Source of the DNA: Colimorpha sp964483145
GTDB taxonomy: Bacteria > Bacteroidota > Bacteroidia > Bacteroidales > P3
Assembly: GCA_964483145.1 (NCBI GenBank)
Contig: CAZAAK010000022.1
Coordinates: 1-27,755, forward strand
Length of the DNA stretch: 27,755 bases
Direction: 5' to 3'
The notes under the pieces are model-generated. The model was not told the DNA's origin. It ran no database searches and worked only from the letters and a program-made list of their open reading frames with translations. Within the stretch, counting starts at the first letter, position 1; each line of letters starts with the position of its first letter. Positions 7,473 to 15,715 of the stretch are shown in pieces. A program made the translations under genes and the position numbers.

Positions 7473-7492
7473 AAAACTACTTCTTTTTATCT

Positions 7493-7502
7493 ACCGTACG
7501 GT
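7493..7502. promoter_or_regulatory. Perfect palindrome ACCGTACGGT upstream of the deacylase
   Basis: A 10-bp perfect palindrome lies 20 bases before the deacylase ATG. It could be an operator half or chance. No -7 element was found beside it. Confidence 0.25.
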
Positions 7503-7560
7503 TATTGCTATCCCCCGACTGCGTTCCACACACAGTGAAACCTCGATTCAAATGCATGTC

Positions 7561-7875
7561 CTACCCCTTCTCTTCGTGCTCCGACCCAGCCTGCATGACG
7601 TTGGTCGCGGGACTCAAGCCAAGTCCAAAGGCAGTACACAAGCCATCCCCATGCCAAGAAAAGGACCATGCACACCCACAAAGGGTCATATATACCGATG
7701 TAACAGAAACGCTCGAAAGAGGGGGCATCGACATAGTAGTAAGCACCAACGCGCCAAAATCAAGGTTACTAACCAAACCCAACTCATGGAAACTAACGTA
7801 AAGTGCACAGGGCATCACCGCAATGCCCACAACCCAAGTAATCACCTGCATAACCCTGTCGCCACGCCTTTTCAT
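7561..7875 (-). CDS. Small membrane protein of unknown function
   Basis: I do not recognise this protein. From the ATG at 7875 it is 104 residues; a GTG three codons upstream (7884) is an alternative start. It starts with a basic segment (MKRRGDR), followed by a hydrophobic helix (VITWVVGIAVMPCALYVSF) and a second apolar region (roughly FGALVLTTMSMPP through YMTLCGCAWSF). The tail is more polar and ends EHEEKG. Positive residues before the first helix suggest an N-in topology. It lies in the same direction as nrdJ upstream and the deacylase downstream. Codon use resembles its neighbours, which supports a real gene. The tail reads less like a membrane protein and could follow a frameshift. Confidence 0.45.
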   Translation of the reverse strand: MKRRGDRVMQVITWVVGIAVMPCALYVSFHELGLVSNLDFGALVLTTMSMPPLSSVSVTSVYMTLCGCAWSFSWHGDGLCTAFGLGLSPATNVMQAGSEHEEKG

Positions 7876-7925
7876 CGAATACACTAAACGATAATTATAG
7901 GAATCAGGAAGGCCACACCGGAAAG

Positions 7926-7966
7926 AAAAACCTTAAAAGGGGAAAACAACGCCGAATCTTTCCCTT
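7926..7966 (-). terminator. Possible terminator of nrdJ
   Basis: On the minus strand AAGGGAAA pairs with TTTCCCCTT with one bulge, and the sequence soon runs into AAGGTTTTTC. It sits 25-65 bases after the nrdJ stop. It is imperfect, so tentative. Confidence 0.4.
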
Positions 7967-7991
7967 GACGTCAAATTAGGTCTACTCCTAA

Positions 7992-10583
7992 TTACGAGCA
8001 TTTGCTCCATCCGCATTGCGGACAATTCTTGCAACCCCCGGTATAGATAATCTTAGAGCCACAATCTGGACAGGTCTCCCCTGTTTCGGTGCCGTCTTTT
8101 ATGAAACGCTTCAGTGCACGTGCAACACCATTCGACCAAGTTGTAATGCTATCCACATCAAAAGTCAGCTTGCCTATAAGGTCAACCACTTTGGGAATGG
8201 GCATTCCGTATCTAAGAATACCACTGATGAGTTTAGCATAGTTCCAATATTCCTTGTTGAACATTCGTGAGAGCCCTTCGATTGTAACATGATAACCGTC
8301 CTTATCAAGAAACTGAAAATCGTAACGTGCATGTTCTTGACCTGGCTCCTTAACGCGAATAACATAACCTTTCTCTACCCATTTGGGCAATACAAAATTG
8401 TCGGCTTTGCCCGTAAAAATCTCATAGGGGCGGCCTTCGTACATTCCCACCACAGCTATCCAATCTTCACGGTCGTTGCGGAATCGGAGAACCTCGGCTT
8501 CTAGCTTCCGGGGGCGTTTTGGGGCTTTTCGCTCGGCAAACTGCGCTTCATCCTTCCCTCCGTCATTCTTGGAAACAAGCACCCCATTGCGCGAGCCATC
8601 CCGATAAATGGTACAACCCTTGCATCCACTCTCCCAAGCAGTCTCGTAAATACGACTTACAACCTCTTCTGTCGTCTCCTTGGGTATGTTAACCGTAACG
8701 CTAATGGAATGGTCTACCCATTTCTGTATTGCACCCTGCATCTTGACCTTGCTCACCCAATCAATATCGGCAGAGGTAGCTTTATAATAAGGCGATTCCG
8801 CTACCAATGCATCTAACTCATTATCATCAAGCGCATCGATTTGCTCCTTACTATACCCCTTGCTGATTTTCAACCACTCGACAAACTTTGGATGCAACAC
8901 ATTGTACTCCTCGAAATAGTCACCGCTCTCATCCTTAATAATCTTATGCTGCGAGGAATCTTTGTCGTTGGGGTTGATTTTCTTACGACGCTTATAGTTG
9001 ACCAAAAAAACAGGTTCTATTCCTGAAGTAGTTTGCGTGCAAATGCTGACCGTTCCTGTGGGGGCAATCGTAAGCAAAGCGATATTGCGCCTACCGTATT
9101 TCACCATTTGAGCATACAACTCTGGGTCGGCTTCGGCTAAACGCTGAATAAACGGATTGAGCTTCTCACGGTTGGCATCATAGAGTGGGAAACTACCGCG
9201 TTCCCTAGCCATAACAACCGAGGAGCCATATGCTGCACAGGCTAAAGCACGGTGAACTTTTACAGAGAAATCCGTAGCCTGCTCTGTCCCGTAACGTAAA
9301 CCCATAGCAGCCAACATATCACCTTCACCTGTTGTACCAAATCCTGTCCTACGACCCTCCATGCACTTCATCTTTATGTTGAGCCACAAATTACGTTCCA
9401 CACTCTTGATGTCTTCTCCCTCGGGGTCTCTATCTATCTTAGCAAGTATCTGATTGATTTTCTCAAGCTCAAGGTCTATCAAGTCATCCATCAAACGTTG
9501 CCCTTTCGCAATATGGTCTCGGAAAAGTTCAAAGTCAAATGACGCTTCGGCAGTAAACGGATTCTTTACATAACTGTATAGGTTACAAGCTATCAACCGA
9601 CAACTGTCATACGGACAAAGTGGTATCTCTCCGCACGGATTTGTGGACACCGTCCGATAGCCGAAGTCTGCATAACAATCCGGCACGCTCTCCCGAATTA
9701 TGGTATCCCAAAACATCACACCCGGCTCTGCTGATGCCCAAGCGTTGTGGATAATTTTATTCCAGAGGGCACGCGCATCAATCTCCTGCGTATAACTCGG
9801 ATTGGATGAATCTATCGGGTATTGTTGCACAAACGGCTTGCCACTACGCACGCACTCCATAAATTCGTCTGTAATCTTCACCGATATATTCGCGCCTGTA
9901 ATCTTACCTTGTTCAAGTTTTGCGTCGATGAATTGTTCTGCATTTGGGTGCTTCACATTAATCGTCAGCATCAATGCTCCGCGACGGCCTCCTTGGGCCA
10001 CCTCACGCGTGGTATTGCTGTACCGCTCCATAAACGGAACTATCCCAGTAGAAGTAAGCGCACTATTCTTTACCGGGCTCCCAGAGGGTCTAATATGCGA
10101 AAGGTCATGCCCCACTCCCCCGCGACGCTTCATCAACTGCACTTGCTCTTGGTCTATCTTCATAATACCACCATAGGAATCACTCGGCCCACTATTGCCA
10201 ATAACAAAGCAGTTCGAAAGGGACACAACCTGAAAATTGTTGCCAATGCCCGACATCGGACTTCCTTGTGGTATGATATATTTGAAGCCCTTCAAGAGTT
10301 CATAGATAGTCTGCTCCGACATCGGGTTAGGATAATTCTGCTCGATACGTGCAAATTCCGCAGCAAGCCGATGATGCATCATGTCGGGATTCAGCTCGTA
10401 GATTTTATCGTCATCCCGCAACGCATATTTGTTCATCCATACATTAGCTGCAAGTTCGTCACCATTGAAATACCCAATTGTGGATTTCATAATTTCCTCG
10501 GGCGAGTATGAGATATACTCCATTGGTTTAAGATGTTGTTTTTCATCTCCAAAGTCCAATATCATATCTGATGATGACGACAT
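7992..10583 (-). CDS. nrdJ: Adenosylcobalamin-dependent ribonucleotide reductase (class II)
   Basis: Makes deoxyribonucleotides from ribonucleotides using a radical generated from coenzyme B12, so it works with or without oxygen. I start it at the ATG at 10583, giving 863 residues; the longer frame from a GTG at 10628 adds 15 residues with no domain. Seen in order are SNCFVIGNSGPSDSYGG (Cys125), RRGGVGHDLSHIRPSGSPV, the NPCGEIPL block with the likely thiyl-radical Cys317, and IAPTGTVSICTQTTSGIEPVF. A later segment, GCKGCTIYRDGSRNGVL, leads into a C-terminal extension ending in a four-Cys motif (CPDCGS...CPQCGW). No N-terminal ATP cone is visible. The cobalamin adenosyltransferase at 21908 could supply the cofactor. 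I see no cobalamin riboswitch upstream. Confidence 0.95.
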   Translation of the reverse strand: MSSSSDMILDFGDEKQHLKPMEYISYSPEEIMKSTIGYFNGDELAANVWMNKYALRDDDKIYELNPDMMHHRLAAEFARIEQNYPNPMSEQTIYELLKGFKYIIPQGSPMSGIGNNFQVVSLSNCFVIGNSGPSDSYGGIMKIDQEQVQLMKRRGGVGHDLSHIRPSGSPVKNSALTSTGIVPFMERYSNTTREVAQGGRRGALMLTINVKHPNAEQFIDAKLEQGKITGANISVKITDEFMECVRSGKPFVQQYPIDSSNPSYTQEIDARALWNKIIHNAWASAEPGVMFWDTIIRESVPDCYADFGYRTVSTNPCGEIPLCPYDSCRLIACNLYSYVKNPFTAEASFDFELFRDHIAKGQRLMDDLIDLELEKINQILAKIDRDPEGEDIKSVERNLWLNIKMKCMEGRRTGFGTTGEGDMLAAMGLRYGTEQATDFSVKVHRALACAAYGSSVVMARERGSFPLYDANREKLNPFIQRLAEADPELYAQMVKYGRRNIALLTIAPTGTVSICTQTTSGIEPVFLVNYKRRKKINPNDKDSSQHKIIKDESGDYFEEYNVLHPKFVEWLKISKGYSKEQIDALDDNELDALVAESPYYKATSADIDWVSKVKMQGAIQKWVDHSISVTVNIPKETTEEVVSRIYETAWESGCKGCTIYRDGSRNGVLVSKNDGGKDEAQFAERKAPKRPRKLEAEVLRFRNDREDWIAVVGMYEGRPYEIFTGKADNFVLPKWVEKGYVIRVKEPGQEHARYDFQFLDKDGYHVTIEGLSRMFNKEYWNYAKLISGILRYGMPIPKVVDLIGKLTFDVDSITTWSNGVARALKRFIKDGTETGETCPDCGSKIIYTGGCKNCPQCGWSKCS

Positions 10584-10952
10584 AAGTGCTTCTCTTCTAA
10601 TGTTATAACCTGATTTTGTACTGTGCACTCGTTTTAATTATGCACGTAATTTTGTATTACGAAGTCAATTACCAAAACGAGAACCCATTTTTTGAGGGTG
10701 CTAAATTACGCATAAGTTTCCGTACAGCGGGAAATAAGTTATCAACATTCGCACGGAGGAAAAGTTCAGTGCACTGGATATCAAAATATCCAACGATAAT
10801 AACGTAAATGCACATCACTTTCAAACCAAACGTGAAGGCTTGCCACCGGCTTCTCCTACTCACTTCAGTTATCAAGTTCTCCCGTCTGCGGACATGTCTG
10901 CAGACCCTAGCAATACCCTCTTTGGCAGACCATGTTCACAATGCACCCCAAA
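10584..10952. other. nrdJ upstream region with several small palindromes
   Basis: No gene is visible. It holds CGTAAT-TTTGT-ATTACG (10645-10661), TGGATA-TCAAAA-TATCCA (10775-10792) and two copies of the palindrome GTGCAC (10623-10628 and 10769-10774). These lie 40-210 bases upstream of the nrdJ ATG and could bind a regulator. No exact TAnnTTTG was found on the minus strand here, and no B12-box-like sequence. Confidence 0.35.
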
Positions 10953-10989
10953 CAAAAAAAATCAAGGGTCGCCTACAGAAAGCAACCCT
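10953..10989 (-). terminator. Terminator after rpsU
   Basis: On the minus strand AGGGTTGC (10989-10982) pairs with GCGACCCT (10972-10965), with one G-T pair and a 9-base loop. It is followed within a few bases by a run of T (10961-10953). It lies 27 bases after the rpsU stop. Confidence 0.85.
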
Positions 10990-11015
10990 CAACTTTGATA
11001 CGTGCTAGCTCAAAA

Positions 11016-11213
11016 CTATTTGTCAAGCTCCTGCTGACGCAAGTGCTGCACATAGATAGCTTTTTGCCTGCGTTCCCTGTTAACAACGGAAGGTTTAGTA
11101 AATTTCTGACGTTCGCGAAGTTCTTTCACAACACCAGTTTTTTCGAATTTTCTCTTGAGTTTCTTAAGAGCTCTCTCAATGTTTTCGCCTTCTTTGATAG
11201 GAACTACGATCAT
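11016..11213 (-). CDS. rpsU: 30S ribosomal protein S21
   Basis: S21 is a small basic protein of the 30S platform that contacts the 16S rRNA 3' end. The 65-residue product starts MIVVPIKEGENIERALKKLKR and continues with the basic KFEKTGVVKELRERQKFTKPS segment, the standard S21 pattern. Its length is normal for Bacteroidetes. It lies 69 bases downstream of rpmB on the same strand, probably co-transcribed from the rpmB promoter, and ends at a clear terminator. Confidence 0.95.
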   Translation of the reverse strand: MIVVPIKEGENIERALKKLKRKFEKTGVVKELRERQKFTKPSVVNRERRQKAIYVQHLRQQELDK

Positions 11214-11282
11214 TTTAAATACCTCTTTCTTGTTAAGGGATTGATAAAAAAATTGTTTATTAAGACTTTCTGTCTTCGAACT

Positions 11283-11522
11283 TTAGAACTGCAGATGACC
11301 CTGAGCAGCAGCATCGTTAAGAGCGGCAAGGATGCCCTTCTTATTGATTATGCGCATGCCTTTCGCACTGACCTTGAGTGTAATCCACATATCCTCTTCG
11401 GGAATGTAGAATTTCTTGGTCTGCAGATTGGGGGAGAAGGTACGTTTAGTATGAATGCGGGAGTGCGATACATTGTTGCCCCGAATCACTTTTTTGCCGG
11501 TAATTTCACAAATCTTGGACAT
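11283..11522 (-). CDS. rpmB: 50S ribosomal protein L28
   Basis: A component of the large ribosomal subunit. The 79-residue product starts MSKICEITGKKVIRGNNVSHS and contains the typical TKRTFSPNLQTKKFYIPEE and ITLKVSAKGMRIINKKG segments. It is a zinc-free form, with only Cys5. It is usually next to rpmG in Bacteroidetes, but here rpsU follows and no L33 is seen. A consensus promoter lies 67 bases upstream. Confidence 0.96.
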   Translation of the reverse strand: MSKICEITGKKVIRGNNVSHSRIHTKRTFSPNLQTKKFYIPEEDMWITLKVSAKGMRIINKKGILAALNDAAAQGHLQF

Positions 11523-11588
11523 GATAACTATAATTTTTGTTGCTTTATTGCGTTACTTACAAGCGCTTTTTTCAGTCAAAAGCGAGTG

Positions 11589-11619
11589 CAAAAGTACAAC
11601 CTTTTTTTGAACCATCAAA
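11589..11619 (-). promoter_or_regulatory. Promoter of rpmB-rpsU
   Basis: On the minus strand, TTTG (11619-11616), 19 bases, then TACTTTTG (11596-11589) is an exact consensus. It predicts a leader of about 60 nt. Confidence 0.8.
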
Positions 11620-11810
11620 ACTTTTTGGGCATTCGGAAATCGCATTTGTCATTTTTTTTAACATTATACAATTCATACATTGCTATTATACAACCTACTA
11701 CAGTAAATTTCTAACAAAGATTTAACGCTATTTTTTCAAGTACTTAGCGCAAGAAAAGTTGTTCAAAACCTCAAAAAATCGAAGTATAAACACAAAATTG
11801 GCACATCCGA

Positions 11811-12857
11811 ATGTTTGCAGAAAAACTATCGTCTTGGTATCTGGAATACGGCCGTAAACTTCCTTGGAGAGAAACGCACAACCCTTACCATATATGGTTG
11901 TCGGAAATTATCCTGCAGCAAACCCGCATTGAACAGGGCCGCAGTTACTACGAACATTTTGTCAGCCAATACCCTACCGTCATCGATTTGGCAGAAGCCT
12001 CAGAAGAGCAGGTAATGAAAAGTTGGCAGGGATTGGGCTATTATTCCCGCGCCCGTAACCTCCACTCTGCAGCACAGTATATTGCTAGCCAACTCGGCGG
12101 CAATTTCCCCTGCACCTACGAGGGAATCCTCTCACTCAAAGGGGTTGGCAAATACACTGCCGCGGCCATAGCTTCCTTTGCCTTCCGGCTCCCCTACCCC
12201 GTTATCGATGGCAATGTCTATCGGCTCATCTCGCGCCTTTATGGTATTCACACCCCTATCGGCACGGGACAGGCATACAAACAGTTCGAACAGATTCTGC
12301 TAAACCTCATGGACAAGGAACACCCCGACCTATTTAACCAAGCCATCATGGATTTCGGTTCAATTTACTGCAAGCCAACCGGGTGCGACTGCAAAAACTG
12401 TATCTTCCGACAAGAATGCGTAGCCTTTGGCGATGACAAGGTGGACCTTTTGCCGATAAGACCTCAAAAAATCAAAGCCAAGGAAAGGTATCTATACTAT
12501 ATCGACACCCGTTGGCACGACTGCCTGTTGGTACAGCAGCGGGAAGACAACGACATTTGGAAGGGGCTGTACGAGTTTCCCCTACTCGAAACCAAAAATC
12601 CCATTGACCCCCAGTCACTTATGGAAAATGTCGTCCGAGCCTTGACGGCATGGCTTGGCGACAAACCCCAAAGTCTGCAAATCGGTCCTCAAATAAAGCA
12701 CCAACTGACCCACCGCACCATCAAAGCCCAATTTATAAAGGCTAAATATGCCGCACAGCCAAGCAAAATACCGGAAAAGATACGAATCGTGACGCAGGCG
12801 GAACTAAAATCTCTTCCTGTTTCGCGTTTGATAGACAGATATTTGTCGGAAATGTGA
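11811..12857 (+). CDS. mutY: A/G-specific adenine DNA glycosylase
   Basis: Removes adenine mispaired with 8-oxoguanine, preventing G-to-T changes. The 348-residue product has catalytic Glu32 in WLSEIILQQTR, the helix-hairpin-helix LKGVGKYTAAAI (109-120) and Asp133 in PVIDGNVYRL. The [4Fe-4S] cluster ligands are Cys187, Cys194, Cys197 and Cys203 (C-x6-C-x2-C-x5-C). Residues from about 216 on form the Nudix-like domain that senses 8-oxoG. All key residues are present. It is divergent from rpmB across about 290 bases, with no exact -7 element seen on its side. Confidence 0.97.
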   Translation: MFAEKLSSWYLEYGRKLPWRETHNPYHIWLSEIILQQTRIEQGRSYYEHFVSQYPTVIDLAEASEEQVMKSWQGLGYYSRARNLHSAAQYIASQLGGNFPCTYEGILSLKGVGKYTAAAIASFAFRLPYPVIDGNVYRLISRLYGIHTPIGTGQAYKQFEQILLNLMDKEHPDLFNQAIMDFGSIYCKPTGCDCKNCIFRQECVAFGDDKVDLLPIRPQKIKAKERYLYYIDTRWHDCLLVQQREDNDIWKGLYEFPLLETKNPIDPQSLMENVVRALTAWLGDKPQSLQIGPQIKHQLTHRTIKAQFIKAKYAAQPSKIPEKIRIVTQAELKSLPVSRLIDRYLSEM

Positions 12858-12891
12858 ATATCTTTTATGGCTCCGGTCACCCGAAAAGTGC

Positions 12892-12899
12892 TATCTTTG
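12892..12899 (+). promoter_or_regulatory. -7 element of ssb
   Basis: TATCTTTG fits TAnnTTTG. It lies 67 bases before the ssb ATG and 34 after the mutY stop. No TTTG is found at the -33 spacing. Confidence 0.55.
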
Positions 12900-12966
12900 C
12901 ATCACCAAATTAGAGAATACGACAAATAAGGTATAGACACAACATTTAAGGCAAAAACATTCGATT

Positions 12967-13413
12967 ATGATAGGTGTAAACAAAGTTATTCTGATTGGCA
13001 ACTTAGGCAAAAACCCTGATATCGTAGCATTTCCTCAGGACCGGTACGACGAATCAACCAGTATGGTCAAGAAGGCCTCCTTTCCCCTGGCTACTACTGA
13101 GTACCGGAGAAACAGGTCGGGCGAACGTACCGAACAAACTGAGTGGCACAACGTGGTCTGTTGGCGCACTTTGGCGGAAATTGCCGAGAAAATCCTCCGC
13201 AAAGGCACTCAAATCTATGTTGAAGGCAAACTCCAAACTCGTTCATGGGAGGACAGGGACGGCAACAAACGCTATATCACAGAGGTGGTAGCAGACAATT
13301 TCACCGTTTTGGCCAACAAAAATCATCCAGAAGAGCAACCCGAACATAACCAGGACCCCCTCTCGGCTATCTTGACTGACGAAACGGAGCCTCTCGGGGA
13401 CCTCCCCTTCTAG
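12967..13413 (+). CDS. ssb: Single-stranded DNA-binding protein
   Basis: Coats single-stranded DNA in replication and repair and recruits partners through its C-terminal tip. It has 148 residues. The OB fold starts MIGVNKVILIGNLGKNPDI and includes TEWHNVVCWRTLAEIAEKIL, KGTQIYVEGKLQTRSW and the YITEVVADNFTVL strand (to about residue 115). A short acidic linker ends in DLPF, a normal variant of the DxPF tip. It has its own -7 element and ends in a strong terminator shared with the convergent pgi. Confidence 0.97.
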   Translation: MIGVNKVILIGNLGKNPDIVAFPQDRYDESTSMVKKASFPLATTEYRRNRSGERTEQTEWHNVVCWRTLAEIAEKILRKGTQIYVEGKLQTRSWEDRDGNKRYITEVVADNFTVLANKNHPEEQPEHNQDPLSAILTDETEPLGDLPF

Positions 13414-13437
13414 CCGACCCCGGCGGCTACGCGAGCA

Positions 13438-13480
13438 CAAGAAAAGACGGTTGATTTTCACAAGCAACCGTCTTTTCTTG
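13438..13480. terminator. Bidirectional terminator between ssb and pgi
   Basis: CAAGAAAAGACGGTTG (13438-13453) and its perfect complement (13465-13480) form a 16-bp stem with an 11-base loop. The A-rich and T-rich stem ends act as U tracts for both directions. It lies between convergent genes. Confidence 0.9.
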
Positions 13481-13504
13481 TATTACCGCCGAAAGATACA
13501 AGGA

Positions 13505-14821
13505 CTATTTCGCGTAACCCGGTTTGCCAAGCAGACGGAACATGTTCTTTTTGTATGCCTCCACGCCTGGTTGGTCAAACGGGTTTACGCCCAACATGTA
13601 GCCGCTGACGCCACAGGCAAACTCAAAGAAATATATCAACTGGCCCAAAAAATACTCATCCACCGTCGGGATTTCAATACGCAAAACAGGCACCCCTCCA
13701 TCAACATGGGCGAGAATAGTGCCCAACTCAGCGTTGTGGTTGATTTCCGTCAAGCTCTTACCCACTAGGTAGTTGATACCGTCCAAATTCTGAACATCAA
13801 ACGGGATTTCCACCTGCTCGTGCGGACTGGTCACACTAAGCACCGTCTCAAACATCAAACGTTCACCTTCTTGAACATACTGCCCCATGGAATGAAGGTC
13901 GGTGGTAAAGCTGAGGCTATGCGGCAATATGCCCTTACCCCCCTTGCCTTCGCTCTCGCCATAGAGTTGTTTCCACCATTCACTCAGGTACTTGAGGTTG
14001 GGAACAAAATTCTCCAGTATCTCCACCTTCCGACCCTTGCGGTAAAGGATATTCCGAACGGCAGCGTACGTCAAAGCCGGATTTTCCTCAAGCGAATTGC
14101 TTCCGATACAGGTTTCGCGCATGTCGCAAGCCCCCTCGATGAGCCTGCCAATATCAAAACCCGCCATCGCTATTGGCAACAACCCCACTGGAGTTAATAC
14201 CGAGAAACGCCCACCGACATTATCCGGAATCACATAGGTGCGATACGCCTGCTGACTGGCAATGGTGTGCAAAGCACCACGGCAGGCATCGGTAATGGCA
14301 ATAATACGCTCGGCAGCATTGGCTTTGCCATATTTCTTTTCCATATGGGCCTTAATGATACGGAAGGCAACGGCAGGCTCTGTGGTCGTGCCCGACTTGG
14401 AAACGACTGCAACCGCATAATCGTGGCTGTCTAGCACTTGAAGTAGCTGATAATAGTAATCCTCACTCAAGGTGTGGCCCGCATAGACAACAAGCGGATG
14501 AGCCCCATTTTGCATCGGGGCGAACTCCGACTGAAGAGCCTCTATCACTGCGCGAGCACCAAGATAGCTACCGCCAATGCCTATGACCACAAACAATTGG
14601 ATCTTGGGGGTGAGCCTGGCCACATCCTGCCTGATTCTGGCAATGGCGTCAGCCGAAATCTCCTTGGGCAAGTCTATCCAGCCCAAAAAATCATTTCCTT
14701 TACCCGTACCCGAAACTAGGGTTTCTTTGGCCTTGAGAACCTCTTTACTGATACCGGCAAGCTCTTCTGCAGAAACAAACGGCCGGAGATGCTCTTCATA
14801 CAATCGAACTGAGTTCATCAT
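13505..14821 (-). CDS. pgi: Glucose-6-phosphate isomerase
   Basis: Interconverts glucose 6-phosphate and fructose 6-phosphate in the cytoplasm. The 438-residue product belongs to the short bacterial form (about 440-450). Seen are VVIGIGGSYLGARA (78-91), SKSGTTTEPA (phosphate-binding, 141-150), GGRFSVLTPVGLLP, and GESEGKGG and TDLHSMGQ with the expected catalytic Glu and His. The second PGI signature, NPFDQPGVEAYKK, lies near the C-terminus with the catalytic Lys. Two ATG codons in a row (14821 and 14818) could serve as start. The leader upstream is unusually long and contains a degenerate direct repeat. Confidence 0.97.
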   Translation of the reverse strand: MMNSVRLYEEHLRPFVSAEELAGISKEVLKAKETLVSGTGKGNDFLGWIDLPKEISADAIARIRQDVARLTPKIQLFVVIGIGGSYLGARAVIEALQSEFAPMQNGAHPLVVYAGHTLSEDYYYQLLQVLDSHDYAVAVVSKSGTTTEPAVAFRIIKAHMEKKYGKANAAERIIAITDACRGALHTIASQQAYRTYVIPDNVGGRFSVLTPVGLLPIAMAGFDIGRLIEGACDMRETCIGSNSLEENPALTYAAVRNILYRKGRKVEILENFVPNLKYLSEWWKQLYGESEGKGGKGILPHSLSFTTDLHSMGQYVQEGERLMFETVLSVTSPHEQVEIPFDVQNLDGINYLVGKSLTEINHNAELGTILAHVDGGVPVLRIEIPTVDEYFLGQLIYFFEFACGVSGYMLGVNPFDQPGVEAYKKNMFRLLGKPGYAK

Positions 14822-14949
14822 CTTATGTTTTTGGGGTAAGAAAGGTTATACTTTCATGCGAAAACTTATTTGCACAACACGGGTTCGCAACTGCCTTCCC
14901 CTTTATTTGGGCAGTTGGACACCGCCATGAGGCTCTACTGAGAGGGAGT

Positions 14950-15034
14950 AGCCCGAATTGGAGATACCACCCTGCCTATCAAACATCCTCTATAGCCCAA
15001 GTTGTCGATACCACCTCGCCTCCCAAGCTTCCTC
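14950..15034. repeat. Degenerate direct repeat (2 x 41 bp, period 44) in the pgi leader
   Basis: 14950-14990 and 14994-15034 align without gaps with about 31 of 41 identical positions. Shared blocks are AGCCC, GATACCACC, GCCT and TCCTC. On the pgi-sense strand both contain GGTGGTATC. They lie between the predicted pgi promoter and the ATG. Confidence 0.65.
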
Positions 15035-15049
15035 ATTGCTTTTGTGCTG

Positions 15050-15057
15050 CAAAATTA
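15050..15057 (-). promoter_or_regulatory. Possible -7 element of pgi
   Basis: On the minus strand TAATTTTG (15057-15050) fits TAnnTTTG. No TTTG lies at the -33 spacing. If used, the pgi leader would be about 220 nt long. Confidence 0.5.
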
Positions 15058-15272
15058 AACTTTTTTTTTCATTTAAAACGTATTTGACCCAAATTTTTCT
15101 GAGACATATGTGCATTTGACTGATTTGCAACATTATTCTTCTCTATCATCTGCCAAATCTTGTGCATTCTGAGGTGCATTTACAATGATTTTCAGTTCGA
15201 TTATAGCAATCGGAGAACATTTTGCGAAGGCAGTGTGGGGTGTGCGTAATGTATTGGTGAGGTCGCTGTGGC

Positions 15273-15399
15273 TTCGTCTTTTTATTTACCTTTTGTTTAC
15301 CTTTCTTTTACATTTTATTTACCTTTTGCCTAGGTTAAGTAAACAAAAGGTAAATGAAGAGTAAGTAAAAGATAAAATAAACGTAAACAAAAAGACGAA
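15273..15399. repeat. Long inverted array with 11-bp period, copy 2
   Basis: The 17-bp arms TTCGTCTTTTTATTTAC (15273-15289) and 15383-15399 pair with one mismatch. TTTACC occurs at 15285, 15296 and 15318, with TTTACA at 15307. On the other side, variants of GGTAAA occur at 15338, 15349, 15360, 15371 and 15382. All neighbours are exactly 11 bases apart. The centre is the palindrome CCTAGG (15329-15334). The order of unit variants (for example TTTCTTTTAC as the third left unit) and the 4+5 arrangement match copy 1 at 369-538, so the two are related. It lies in a gene-free stretch between the divergent pgi and cysS. Confidence 0.85.
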
Positions 15400-15683
15400 T
15401 CTTCCTATGTCCTACATATCCCCTACCGGTTGCCTAGAGCCGATTTTGCGAGGCCAATCGAAGGTTTGCTGCAGACAACACCCCTTGCTTTGTACCTTGA
15501 ATTTGCAAAATTAGTGGACAAATCGGTGGCCTTCACCCGGACGTTCTGCACGCAACAATTAAATAAATGTTGGTTGGGCTGGCAATTTCTTTGAGCACCT
15601 ATCCATCCTGAAATTACAATGCTTGCACGCGGTGGTATAGTCTGCTGAGGTTGATTTATTTCTTTTTATTCGAAAAAAAATTG
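15400..15683. other. Gene-free stretch upstream of cysS
   Basis: No ORF of note. One minus-strand TAATTTTG (15513-15506) lacks a -33 partner. Just after the array, CCTACAT (15411-15417) resembles the flank of copy 1 (CCTACATCTC, 538-547), so the repeat family may extend a little beyond its arms. Confidence 0.4.
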
Positions 15684-15691
15684 TAATTTTG
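15684..15691 (+). promoter_or_regulatory. -7 element of cysS
   Basis: TAATTTTG fits TAnnTTTG, 24 bases before the ATG at 15716. The -33 region is T-rich (TTTC near 15659-15662) but not exact. The leader would be very short. Confidence 0.6.
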
Positions 15692-15715
15692 CATTTTTAA
15701 AATACATTTATTACC

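Noticed and set aside
9822..10511. 229-codon plus-strand frame inside nrdJ
   Set aside because: Antisense to conserved NrdJ motifs; no recognisable product.
10584..10950. Cobalamin riboswitch upstream of nrdJ
   Set aside because: A GCCGGTGGCAAGCC segment on the minus strand recalled riboswitch cores, but the B12 box and the other conserved blocks are absent by eye.
10932..11714. 260-codon plus-strand frame across rpsU and rpmB
   Set aside because: Antisense to two ribosomal protein genes and crosses their promoter and terminator.
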